A stretch of 9,683 nt of DNA from Deltaproteobacteria bacterium (GTDB lineage Bacteria > Desulfobacterota > Syntrophia > Syntrophales > Smithellaceae): assembly GCA_019136325.1 (NCBI GenBank), contig JAGVUJ010000357.1, forward strand, positions 1 to 9,683. Direction: 5' to 3'. Every line of letters starts with the position of its first letter. Position 1 is the first letter of the stretch. Shown in pieces: positions 1 through 6,467 of the stretch. The notes below the pieces were generated by a model, which saw nothing but the letters and a program-made list of their open reading frames with translations, had not been told where the DNA came from and searched no databases. The translations under genes and the position numbers were made by a program.

Positions 1-597
1 CGCTCAACGGGTATGAATGCATTGGCAGGTGGAAAAACAACTTTGCCAATCGTAGCCCGAAAAGATTGGGGGCAATACGCACCGGGTGACAATCCGGGTA
101 ATTTTTCAGATGAAGATAGGGAAACCTATGATCCAAACAATGAATTCGGCGGTTACTACGAATATCCCGGCAATTTGGCTGATACTTTAGATTCTGCCGT
201 CATTCACCATGTGGGTGATGGTGGGGTTACTAATAGCCCACAAGCCATCGAAAATGCGCATATGGTTGGGCTTGGACATTATGATGTAGGTTATCATTTT
301 ATCGCGGGTGCCGACGGGACAATCTATGAGGGAAGATATATTGGAGCAAGAGGATATCATGTTCAAAAATATAATACTGGAAAAATTGGCGTCGTATTAA
401 TTGGCGATTTTAGCGGTGATATCAGCCCGACCCAAATTCAAGTGGATGCGACCTTAGGCTTATTGTTGTATTTAGATGCCAAATATGGTATTGATTTTGT
501 CAACGGGCATTCTGATTATCCTGATCAGGGAAACACAATCTGTCCAGGGCAAAATATGGCAAAGCCGATTAATATGTTCCGGAGTTTCATCGAATGA
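1..597 (+). CDS. N-acetylmuramoyl-L-alanine amidase (PGRP/Amidase_2) domain, probable Rhs-type toxin tip, 5' partial
   Basis: The reading frame is open from base 1; the first ATG is at 13 but has no convincing ribosome binding site, so this is probably the C-terminal end of a longer protein. Counting from that ATG (194 residues), the domain starts near residue 11 (ARKDWG). The zinc-amidase signatures are all visible: IHH at 64-66 (first zinc His), YHF at 94-96 (Tyr at the catalytic position of T7 lysozyme-like amidases), IYEGR at 104-108, GHSD with His166, and CPG with Cys177 as third zinc ligand. Members of this family cut the amide bond between MurNAc and the L-Ala of the stem peptide, so the substrate would be cell-wall peptidoglycan. 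The gene runs by ATGA overlap into a lipoprotein gene, the layout of a toxin-immunity pair. The amidase fold is clear; the toxin-tip role is inferred from the Rhs remnants downstream. A plain cell-wall hydrolase is the alternative. Confidence 0.82.
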   Translation, partial: RSTGMNALAGGKTTLPIVARKDWGQYAPGDNPGNFSDEDRETYDPNNEFGGYYEYPGNLADTLDSAVIHHVGDGGVTNSPQAIENAHMVGLGHYDVGYHFIAGADGTIYEGRYIGARGYHVQKYNTGKIGVVLIGDFSGDISPTQIQVDATLGLLLYLDAKYGIDFVNGHSDYPDQGNTICPGQNMAKPINMFRSFIE

Positions 598-1061
598 GCA
601 TTCGACATCTTTTTAAGCTGGCCCTACTAATACTTCTTGTTTGTGGCCTTTCAGCCTGTGACAATATTAACGCTGAGACCGAACAGCCAAAGATAAACAG
701 TCTCCAGGATAGGACTGCCATACCTACACAAACCCTGACCCCACATCCGATCACAATTGGGAAAGGTGAACTCATGGTTGTTGTCGAGGCGGTCGAAAAA
801 TATTATGCCGATCACGGAGTTTATCCTGATTTGATCACCGATTTAATCCCAGGATATATTGCTCAATTACCTTATACATTTGATGGGCACGAAATTTGGT
901 ATGAACGCAATGAATACCAAACATACGAAGTGGGATTCGACCCATCAGAAAGAAAGTATTGCGTTTATCTTAAAAAAGACAATTATTTGGAATGTGGGTT
1001 TCGTAATCCCGAGCTATTTATCACGCCGGGGTCACCGACCTTAACCCCGCCTCCGCATTGA
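594..1061 (+). CDS. Small lipoprotein, candidate immunity protein for the amidase
   Basis: A 155-residue protein with a lipoprotein signal: Arg/Lys in the first eight residues, a hydrophobic run at about 6-18, and the lipobox LSAC with the lipidated Cys at 22. A Thr/Pro-rich linker follows (about 41-52). The region from about 60 on (VEKYYADHGVYPDLITDLIP) strongly resembles the periplasmic domain of type II secretion pseudopilins of the GspG kind, where the phrase 'KYY..hG.YP..l.dL.p.yi' is typical; here it lacks the pilin N-terminal helix and is anchored by lipid instead. The start ATG overlaps the amidase stop (ATGA), implying translational coupling. Membrane anchoring on the outer face would place it where a peptidoglycan amidase acts, so protection against the upstream enzyme is the best guess. 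No direct sequence evidence of amidase inhibition is visible. Confidence 0.72.
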   Translation: MSIRHLFKLALLILLVCGLSACDNINAETEQPKINSLQDRTAIPTQTLTPHPITIGKGELMVVVEAVEKYYADHGVYPDLITDLIPGYIAQLPYTFDGHEIWYERNEYQTYEVGFDPSERKYCVYLKKDNYLECGFRNPELFITPGSPTLTPPPH

Positions 1062-1095
1062 TGGTAAGCAAAGGTCTTTTGTGAAAATTGCAACT

Positions 1096-1121
1096 CCCGG
1101 CGACGCCTGAAAGCGAGCGGG
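1096..1121. terminator. Bulged GC-rich hairpin between convergent genes
   Basis: The roughly 90-base gap between the lipoprotein (plus strand) and the recombinase operon (minus strand) holds an imperfect hairpin. CCC (1096-1098) pairs with GGG (1119-1121), and inner GC and CGC blocks pair with GC and GCG, with small bulges. There is no T-run on the plus strand. On the minus strand the bases after the stem are moderately T-rich. It may terminate the recombinase transcript or be part of the end of the inserted element. Weak call. Confidence 0.25.
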
Positions 1122-1150
1122 TTCGCACCTTACAAATTGAATAATATCCC

Positions 1151-2749
1151 CTAACCCACAGCCACATCCACCGGCGGCGGGATCCAAACCTGGCTACCAG
1201 CCTCAACTGGCAAAACCGCCTCAGGGAACGTCTGCCCGCCAAACAGCAGGTAGCGCATCTGCTCAAACAGGTTTCTACGCATCTCTGGCTCGGCTTCCGG
1301 AGCGGCCAACTGCCCGGCAATGGCCAGAATTTGCATTTTCTTCTCGTCCGTGACCACTGCTATTGTCGGTTCCGTTTCTGGTGCAACCAACAAACGCTGT
1401 TCCACCCGGCTCATGGCGGCAAAGTAGTCGGCCTCCACCGTCTGGTCGTATGCTCTGGCGTACACCATCGTGGTATTAAGACGCTTGTGACCGAGGAATT
1501 TTTGGATGCTGGTTACCGGGCAGCCCGCATTGAGCAACTGCGTGGCGCAGGTGTGGCGCAAGCGATGAGCATACACCGATACCCCCACCCGCACTCCACA
1601 GGCCTTGAGCCTACCGTGGATGAGATCCTTGGAGATGGCCTGGTTGCGATAGAGAAATACGTGGTCGGTCGGTCCTGGCCCGCGCATGGGCAGGTAAGCA
1701 AGCAGAACGCGCACCACCGATTGAGAGAGAAACACGGTGCGATCAACCAGCCCCTTGCCGCGCCGCACGGTAAGCTTACGGCCCTCCAGGTCAAGGTCCT
1801 CCAGGCGCAAGTCTTCCACCTCGCCCCGCCGTAAACCGCCTTGCCACAACAGGTAGAATGTGGCTCGATCCAGAAGCGCATCCCGGCAGTGGGCAGCGTT
1901 GTCAGCACCCGCTACCCGCGCCTCCAAATCATCCCGTAACGAGCACACTTGAGTATCGGTCAGGAATTTAGGCAGTGAATCGGGCTCTTTGAGACAAGGC
2001 AGTCGCAGCAAGATATGCGGAACCGGCCAATCCTGTCCCTGCAGAAATTCCATGAAGCCGTGAAAGGTGCGCAAGTCGCCGTTCACGCCCCGTACCGACA
2101 TCCCGGCTTGCAGCCGCCAGTCAGTGTAGTCTAGAAAGTGGCTGCGTTTCAGGTCAGATAACGCCTGGATGCCAAACCGTCTGACCAGGAAGCGCCAGAG
2201 GCGTAAATGCTCACACCAAAAGCGACGAATCCCATCCTCTATCCGGGATTCGCGCCAATTGCGCTGCTTAACATGCTGGTAGCGGGTAAGCTGTTCCACC
2301 AGCCAGGCGGGTAAACCCTCGGTATGAAGAACAGGATCAAAGGGCGTGATGTGGCACTCGGTCTGCCCGCGCTCGTGCAACAGAAATCGGCGGAATTTGA
2401 GCATCGACAGGCGGCAGTTTTTTGTCCAGCAAAAGCCGAGCCCTTTAGCCAGAATGTAGTCCATGCCTGCTTGCAGATCGTTGTCCAGGTCAAGCGCGGT
2501 GGATGGCTTATGGTTTAGGCTGAGAATATGCCCTGCCATAGGGATGTGGATCACGCGAATGACGTAGGCACTGGTTCCTCCCCCGGCCAACCAGGTAACA
2601 TAACGTTCCAATATGGCAATATTCTCCGGCAACCAGGTGTTGGTGGAGTTGGGTAGCGGCACTCCTGGCGGCACATGGTCGTGGCGTGAATATTTGAGTG
2701 CGTGATTGTAGATCTCACATGGGGTAACCGCGGCTTTGGCAGGGCTCAT
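1151..2749 (-). CDS. Tyrosine recombinase/integrase with long N-terminal extension
   Basis: I choose the ATG at 2749, whose first bases overlap the upstream recombinase stop (ATGA); it gives 532 residues. An in-frame ATG eight codons earlier lies inside the upstream gene. The catalytic set of the phage-integrase/Xer family is complete: Arg307 in GGLRRGEV, Lys332 in RRGKG, His395 and Arg398 in HRLRH, His421 in GHKRL, and the nucleophile Tyr430 in TTMVYAR. These residues cut and rejoin DNA through a 3'-phosphotyrosyl link. The core-binding domain lies at about 165-260. The first 150 or so residues are extra for a Xer-size enzyme and resemble nothing I recognise; they contain several Cys/His residues (for example CWTKNC, near 107-112). 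About 100 residues follow the Tyr, also more than usual. It shares the motif V-x-ADY-[FY]-AA after the active site with the upstream recombinase, so the two are related paralogs and may act as a pair at the ends of one element. Confidence 0.88.
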   Translation of the reverse strand: MSPAKAAVTPCEIYNHALKYSRHDHVPPGVPLPNSTNTWLPENIAILERYVTWLAGGGTSAYVIRVIHIPMAGHILSLNHKPSTALDLDNDLQAGMDYILAKGLGFCWTKNCRLSMLKFRRFLLHERGQTECHITPFDPVLHTEGLPAWLVEQLTRYQHVKQRNWRESRIEDGIRRFWCEHLRLWRFLVRRFGIQALSDLKRSHFLDYTDWRLQAGMSVRGVNGDLRTFHGFMEFLQGQDWPVPHILLRLPCLKEPDSLPKFLTDTQVCSLRDDLEARVAGADNAAHCRDALLDRATFYLLWQGGLRRGEVEDLRLEDLDLEGRKLTVRRGKGLVDRTVFLSQSVVRVLLAYLPMRGPGPTDHVFLYRNQAISKDLIHGRLKACGVRVGVSVYAHRLRHTCATQLLNAGCPVTSIQKFLGHKRLNTTMVYARAYDQTVEADYFAAMSRVEQRLLVAPETEPTIAVVTDEKKMQILAIAGQLAAPEAEPEMRRNLFEQMRYLLFGGQTFPEAVLPVEAGSQVWIPPPVDVAVG

Positions 2750-3633
2750 GACCAATCCTCCAGCCTGGCACAAGCAGCGTAGTAATCGGCGGCTACCTGG
2801 CGGTCGTTAGCCTGGACGTAGATCTGAGTGGTCTCCAACCAGCGATGCCCCATGAGCTTCTGAATGGTTGTGATGGGCACATCAGCGGTCAGCAGGTCGT
2901 TGGCGAAAGAATGCCTGAGGCGATGGGCGGTGAGTGAAACTTGCGCTTCCTGGCGGTAATGCATGAGCCGCTTGTGTATGGCAGTGGTGGACAGCCCATC
3001 ACGGTGGTAAGCCAGGAAGACGTTTTCGCTGAGGCTGTCCGGACGGAGAGCCAGATAGCGACGCAGGGCGCGTTCAGCCTGAGGCGAGATGTAGACGACC
3101 CGCTCGCGGGAACCCTTGCCGCTGACCACCAGGCGCGGCCGAGGTTCATCCAGGTAGAGGCCATTGAGGAGCATGTTGGCGACCTCGCCGATCCGCAACC
3201 CACAGCGCAGCATGAGCAGAAACATGGCCCGATCGCGGAGAGCTTCGGAGCAGCCAGATTGAATGGCATGGTCAATGGCTATGAAGAAGGCCTTAAGTTG
3301 CTCGGGCTGGACGGGACGGGGCAGGCGCTCCCGCTCACGGAGGAAGTGGCGTTTGGGTAGCACTGGACACACTAAAGATGGGTCCTCATCCGAGAGGAAG
3401 GTGAAGAAAGAAACCAGGCAGGCTAACCGTCGGTTGACGGTGGTGGGTTGGAAGCCACGTGATACCTGGTGAGCAACGAAGCAGTCGACATCGCGGAAAG
3501 TAACGGATGTTGCCGGGAGATCGCCGATAAAACTGGCGAACTGATGCAGGTCGTAGCTGTAGTCCTTCCAGGTGCGGGCATTGGGGCTTCGCCTGCGCAC
3601 CCAGTTGACGAACTGGTCGATTTCGGATAGCAT
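2746..3633 (-). CDS. Tyrosine recombinase, XerC/XerD-like size
   Basis: A 295-residue protein, the normal length for Xer-like enzymes. An N-terminal SAM-like core-binding domain spans about 1-90 (FVNWVRRRS, then WKDYSYDLHQFASFIGDL). The catalytic domain carries the full set: Arg147 in CGLRIGEV, Lys173 in SGKGSRERVV, His237 and Arg240 in AHRLRH, His263 in MGHRW, and Tyr272 in TTQIYVQ. The start ATG at 3633 is supported by a perfect AGGAGG seven bases upstream (complement of 3641-3646). This gene is first in the operon and its stop overlaps the start of the 532-residue recombinase. The host Xer role is unlikely: the gene is paired with a second recombinase and lies between toxin modules, so it is more likely the integrase of a mobile element. 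The target site is not known. Confidence 0.9.
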   Translation of the reverse strand: MLSEIDQFVNWVRRRSPNARTWKDYSYDLHQFASFIGDLPATSVTFRDVDCFVAHQVSRGFQPTTVNRRLACLVSFFTFLSDEDPSLVCPVLPKRHFLRERERLPRPVQPEQLKAFFIAIDHAIQSGCSEALRDRAMFLLMLRCGLRIGEVANMLLNGLYLDEPRPRLVVSGKGSRERVVYISPQAERALRRYLALRPDSLSENVFLAYHRDGLSTTAIHKRLMHYRQEAQVSLTAHRLRHSFANDLLTADVPITTIQKLMGHRWLETTQIYVQANDRQVAADYYAACARLEDWS

Positions 3634-3640
3634 GAAAGAA

Positions 3641-3691
3641 CCTCCTGAGATTTAGAATGTGGCTTGGTACCCTTATTCTACTCTCGGGAGG
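3641..3691 (-). promoter_or_regulatory. Long inverted repeat containing the ribosome binding site of the recombinase operon
   Basis: Arms at 3641-3658 and 3675-3691 are complementary over 16 of about 18 positions: an outer ten-base block with one mismatch, a small TT/G bulge, then a perfect six-base TAGAAT/ATTCTA block. The loop is 16 bases. In the minus-strand transcript the AGGAGG that serves the first recombinase sits in the 3' arm of the hairpin, paired with a CCTCCC in the 5' arm. As RNA this would hide the ribosome binding site and keep translation low. As DNA the same symmetry could be a binding site for a recombinase or repressor. The sequence does not decide between these. Confidence 0.6.
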
Positions 3692-3741
3692 ATTTCCCAT
3701 GAGGAGGTGGTTAAGATAAGCGATCCGCCCTGGGCAGGTTT

Positions 3742-4440
3742 GTGCAGGCGGACAGCCTCATTCCCCAGCCGGGGAACCCAATGGCGTGGGACCGGTATGG
3801 GTACGGATATAACAATCCGTCAAGATATACCGATCCAACAGGTCATTTTAATAAAGATGAAATCAAAAACTACTTCGGTGTCGACTCTTGGGATGATGTC
3901 TTAAGGGTATTTCAAGAAGGAGGTACTCTAGAGGGGCGTTGGGGGTGGCTAACGGTATTACAGAAAGCTGAATTAGGAGATGAAATCAACATTAACTGGG
4001 ATACAGATCAACTACCCAATAATCATCCAGATGTTGAGTCGTCATTTACTGGTAAGTTTACGTTGGATCAAGCAGGCCGATTAATCATAGCTGGAGAAAG
4101 TAGTTATATGGACCAGGTGAAGGCAGCGAAATATGGGTCGACCTACTCTCTAATACACTATGGATCTGACGACGCCAAAAAAGTAGCGGCGGCATTTCTT
4201 ATCGCAGCCACCGATTTAACAGTTGGTATTCCAGCATTCGGCTTGATGTTAACAGGTCAACCTGTCTTAATGAAAGCTGGCGAAGCATTAGAAACTCTCG
4301 TGGTACTACCTGTCAATATTTTTGGTGTTAAAATGTGGCAAGATGCGGAACATGGAAAAATAGAAGAAGTGCTAAATATATCAGCCATACCCAATCAAAA
4401 CATACCCTCTATGCCAAATCATTATCCGGAGGTCAACTGA
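3742..4440 (+). CDS. Orphan Rhs core fragment fused to an unrecognised C-terminal tip (probable toxin)
   Basis: Residues are counted from the GTG at 3742 (232 residues); the frame is open back to 3715 after a stop at 3712-3714. The first 35 residues are the end of an Rhs/YD-repeat core: LGRF just before 3742, then VQADSLIPQPGNP, DRYGYGYNNP and RYTDPTGH. The rest of the core is missing, so this is a 5'-truncated gene. Whether it is translated on its own is unclear, since no good ribosome binding site precedes 3742 or the ATG at 3781. The tip (about 36-232) matches no family I know. It has a charged N-terminal half, a GKFTLDQAGRLIIAGES stretch near 104-120, and a hydrophobic segment at about 148-170 (AAAFLIAAT, then VGIPAFGLML) that might insert in or contact a membrane. 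A membrane-protein gene starts on the last base of this gene. Toxin status is inferred from Rhs linkage only. Confidence 0.72.
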   Translation: MQADSLIPQPGNPMAWDRYGYGYNNPSRYTDPTGHFNKDEIKNYFGVDSWDDVLRVFQEGGTLEGRWGWLTVLQKAELGDEININWDTDQLPNNHPDVESSFTGKFTLDQAGRLIIAGESSYMDQVKAAKYGSTYSLIHYGSDDAKKVAAAFLIAATDLTVGIPAFGLMLTGQPVLMKAGEALETLVVLPVNIFGVKMWQDAEHGKIEEVLNISAIPNQNIPSMPNHYPEVN

Positions 4441-4760
4441 TGAATGGAAGACTGGGGTTGGCTTCATTGCTTTGGGTAGTTGGTTTTAATCTTTGTGTAG
4501 CATTAATTGCCGTATATTGGGGAATTGGCTGGTCGATTGCGATTTTATGTCTTCGACATATATTACTTGGCATTCCAAAAGTTTATGATCGTTGGAGGGG
4601 CTTGTTCCTAACGTCTACCACCTCAACAACTTTTGTAAAAGCTAATCAACAGTGGCCTACTCGAAAATGGATAATTGAAACAGGCTTATTAATCATTGCC
4701 ACTATCATTGTGATAGTGCGGTATAACATTCCTCTTAAGAATGTCCTATTTGGTAATTGA
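4440..4760 (+). CDS. Small multi-span membrane protein, candidate immunity partner
   Basis: A 106-residue protein. The start ATG at 4440 shares its A with the stop codon of the upstream tip (TGATG), and a GGAGG at about 4429-4433 is correctly spaced. The frame extends 35 codons further upstream within the tip gene, but that part is a shadow with no comparable start signal. Hydrophobic segments lie at about 7-26 and 28-45 (together possibly two spans with a short turn at GIGW) and at about 78-94 (IIETGLLIIATIIVIV). The middle part, about 46-76, is polar and holds Arg/Lys and a Thr/Ser run. I do not recognise the family. The tight coupling to an Rhs tip that itself has a hydrophobic segment suggests a membrane-located protector, perhaps against a membrane-active toxin. 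This is inference from position and topology. Confidence 0.68.
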   Translation: MNGRLGLASLLWVVGFNLCVALIAVYWGIGWSIAILCLRHILLGIPKVYDRWRGLFLTSTTSTTFVKANQQWPTRKWIIETGLLIIATIIVIVRYNIPLKNVLFGN

Positions 4761-4762
4761 AA

Positions 4763-4806
4763 GACGAGCGAAGGGTCATGAGACCGCCTCAGCTCGCCTT
4801 TCTCTT
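4763..4806 (+). terminator. Rho-independent terminator-like hairpin
   Basis: Starting three bases after the stop of the membrane-protein gene, GACGAGC (4763-4769) pairs with GCTCGCC (4792-4798) with one mismatch. Inside it a second stem GGTC/GACC (4774-4777 and 4782-4785) closes on an ATGA loop. A T-rich stretch TTTCTCTT (4799-4806) follows. It would end transcription of the tip and membrane-protein pair. Confidence 0.55.
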
Positions 4807-4922
4807 GGGGTGTGTTTTCAGTATAGTACGGAACAGGTCCTCGAACCTTAAAAACCAAATAAGAATACAGCCCGCTTGAACGAAACGGGTTCTACACGCT
4901 TATTCAGTTATCCAAGCCCACA

Positions 4923-6140
4923 CTAGCTCACGGTCAGCTTACTCTCCGGCAGCTTGAACTTCCGCGAGCCCCACGGGATTTGCCTGACCTCCTGACCGAT
5001 CTTCAGCCGGTCGAGCTGGTTGCGCGTGAACTGCAGAGCAGATTGTTCATCCGGCAGGTTCTGAACGCGAATGCGATGGGCATAAGCGAAAAGCGCCGTG
5101 GCCACCTGCTGGTGATCGGCAAAACGATCGGCCTCCTGGTGGCTTAATACATGCCAGACGGCTACCAGCAGCTTGCGGGCAATGGCCACAATCGTTTTCT
5201 GCCTGCCAATGTGCATTGATTGACGTTCAAACACGGCTCTCCAATGGGGATGGAATGGAATGGCATGATTGGCAGCATCCACCATGGCGCGGCGCAGATC
5301 GCGCCTGCCGGTTTTGGTAATGCGGCCAGTGGTGCGGCTCATGCCGCTGTCGTGCACCCTGGCACCCAAACCGGCATAACCCACCAGTTGCCCTGGGGTT
5401 GGAAAACGCTGAATCTCGCCGATGGCAGCCAGGATGGTGATGGCGGTAATAAACCCGATCCCACAGATTTGAATGAGTAACGGAAGGCGTTCATCCTTGC
5501 CCGCCAGGTGTTTGAGACACTGCTCGTCGGATTCCACCTGAGACCGGGCGAAATCCAGCATGGACAGGTCAGAGTGCATGCAATGCTTTTCCAAGGCGGT
5601 CAGGTCAAGTTCATCCCACCAGAGGCGCATTTCGGGTGAGAAAGGTTCCACGCCTTGCGGGGCTTCAATCCCTTTACGCTGCAGGAGCGCATGAAGGCGG
5701 CACTTGGCGATGCTGGAGAAATGCACCATTTTATTGCGGTGAGCCACCAGGGCGCGCAGTTCCCGCACTTCAACCGGCGGGATCCAGATACCCGGCAGCA
5801 AACCCGAGGCATGTAATTGCGCCAGGGTGAGAGCAGCTTTCTTGTCCGTTTTGACCTGAGCGCGTACGATGAGGGAAACATGGGGTGGATGCACAACTGT
5901 GACCGAATGGACCAGTGGCTTGATGATGTCGAAAAACAGATAGGTGTTTGTGGTCATCTCGACCACGACTGCGTCTTGAGGGGTCAGGTTCTTCCTGGCC
6001 CATTCAGCCAGTTGCGTAATGGAAGCCTGGTGCGGTCCAAATACCGGATTAAGCTGTGGATCGACGCCGATGGCGACGAAGTAGTGTTTGTGAATATCGA
6101 AACCGATGTAACGTTTGGGAGTAGAATCAATGTGCGGCAT
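4923..6140 (-). CDS. IS110-family transposase (DEDD/RuvC-like plus Transposase_20 domain)
   Basis: I use the ATG at 6140, preceded by GGAGG about ten bases upstream, giving 405 residues; a longer frame to 6224 lacks such a signal. The N-terminal RuvC-like domain shows GFDIHK with Asp15, VVVEMT with Glu61, and KTDKKAA with Asp99. The C-terminal Transposase_20 domain has the usual ICGIGFITAITILAAIGE, GYAGLGA and the DSG motif with Ser265, the likely nucleophile of this family, followed by GRITKTGRRDLRR. IS110 enzymes move DNA through a RuvC-like plus serine mechanism guided, in studied members, by an element-encoded bridge RNA. The odd point is that family members normally have a second Asp three residues after the third (KTDxxDA). 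Here that position is Ala102, by a GCT codon one change away from GAT. About 75 residues follow the recognised C-terminal domain. The gene interrupts the array between two toxin modules. Confidence 0.92.
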   Translation of the reverse strand: MPHIDSTPKRYIGFDIHKHYFVAIGVDPQLNPVFGPHQASITQLAEWARKNLTPQDAVVVEMTTNTYLFFDIIKPLVHSVTVVHPPHVSLIVRAQVKTDKKAALTLAQLHASGLLPGIWIPPVEVRELRALVAHRNKMVHFSSIAKCRLHALLQRKGIEAPQGVEPFSPEMRLWWDELDLTALEKHCMHSDLSMLDFARSQVESDEQCLKHLAGKDERLPLLIQICGIGFITAITILAAIGEIQRFPTPGQLVGYAGLGARVHDSGMSRTTGRITKTGRRDLRRAMVDAANHAIPFHPHWRAVFERQSMHIGRQKTIVAIARKLLVAVWHVLSHQEADRFADHQQVATALFAYAHRIRVQNLPDEQSALQFTRNQLDRLKIGQEVRQIPWGSRKFKLPESKLTVS

Positions 6141-6465
6141 ATTCTCATAACCTCCATTCGAATATGCTGGCAAACCTGGCCAGTCAGGCCGGATGCGTTT
6201 GTTTTTGGGCGTGACATCACACACGGATTCGAGCTAGGGCTGTGGCGGCAACCAAAGCCCTTCTCAGGTGAGCGGATTCGAACGGGCAGCCAAACATGTG
6301 AGCGGACTTGTCTTTGAGAGACTTTCCATAAGCATACCCGGCTTGCCCATACGTCACGCACCCGGGCGCAACGTTCCCGTTCACTCAGCCAAAGGAATTA
6401 TGCGTCCAAACGTACCGTCCCGCAAGATACGAGACGGACTGGCTGGCCAGTTGTTATATGCTAAC
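6141..6465 (-). other. Noncoding 5' region of the IS110 element, candidate bridge-RNA region
   Basis: This 325-base stretch holds no credible gene; frames crossing it are low-complexity shadows. IS110-group elements encode their guide RNA between the left end and the transposase start, so this is where one would sit. Visible structure: the nine-base word CGGATTCGA occurs at 6224-6232 and 6273-6281; CTGGCCAGT occurs at 6176-6184 and 6443-6451; a tight palindrome spans 6438-6451 (ACTGGC-TG-GCCAGT); and a TGTTA-TATGC-TAACA inverted repeat (6452-6466) abuts the point where Rhs sequence resumes. An RNA product is not shown by the sequence alone. Confidence 0.35.
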
Positions 6466-6467
6466 AT

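Larger units (their letters stand above)
1062..3714 (-). mobile_element. Two-recombinase insertion between toxin modules (ends not resolved)
   Basis: A block read on the minus strand, visibly more GC-rich than the plus-strand modules on either side, contains only two tyrosine recombinase genes in one operon. It lies between the end of the amidase module and a truncated Rhs core that starts near 3715-3722. Paired or tripled tyrosine recombinase genes in an operon are known from several transposon groups, such as Tn554-like and RIT elements. I could not find a convincing pair of terminal or direct repeats, so the limits given are simply the intergenic limits. Confidence 0.35.
4810..6465 (-). 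mobile_element. IS110-family insertion sequence (ends approximate)
   Basis: The block contains one transposase gene on the minus strand, 113 bases of noncoding DNA beyond its stop, and 325 bases before its start. The left limit is set by the terminator of the preceding module, the right limit by the resumption of Rhs core sequence at about 6466. IS110 elements usually lack clear terminal inverted repeats and target duplications, and none is apparent. A small near-palindrome lies at 4871-4889 in the left flank (CCCGCTT/AAACGGG, one mismatch). The true ends need comparison with an empty site or another copy. Confidence 0.5.

Noticed and set aside
1331..1834. Long plus-strand frame opposite the larger recombinase
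   Set aside because: It is a mirror frame of a gene with a complete catalytic motif set, and its translation shows no recognisable domain.
1062..3720. Terminal inverted or direct repeats bounding the recombinase block
   Set aside because: Comparing the two intergenic flanks gave only six-base matches such as CTCCCG/CGGGAG, which are expected by chance.
6268..6285. tRNA T-arm-like word on the minus strand (GTTCGAATCC)
   Set aside because: The flanking bases do not form a five-pair T stem, and no anticodon arm or acceptor stem can be built around it.
5817..6317. Plus-strand frame opposite the IS110 transposase start and upstream region
   Set aside because: It is a shadow of the transposase; its translation has no motif and it runs into the noncoding end.
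6452..6466. TGTTA-TATGC-TAACA as a possible integron attC-type or Xer site
   Set aside because: It does not match the attC GTTRRRY/RYYYAAC boxes, arms are only five bases, and no nearby integron integrase with the diagnostic extra domain is present.
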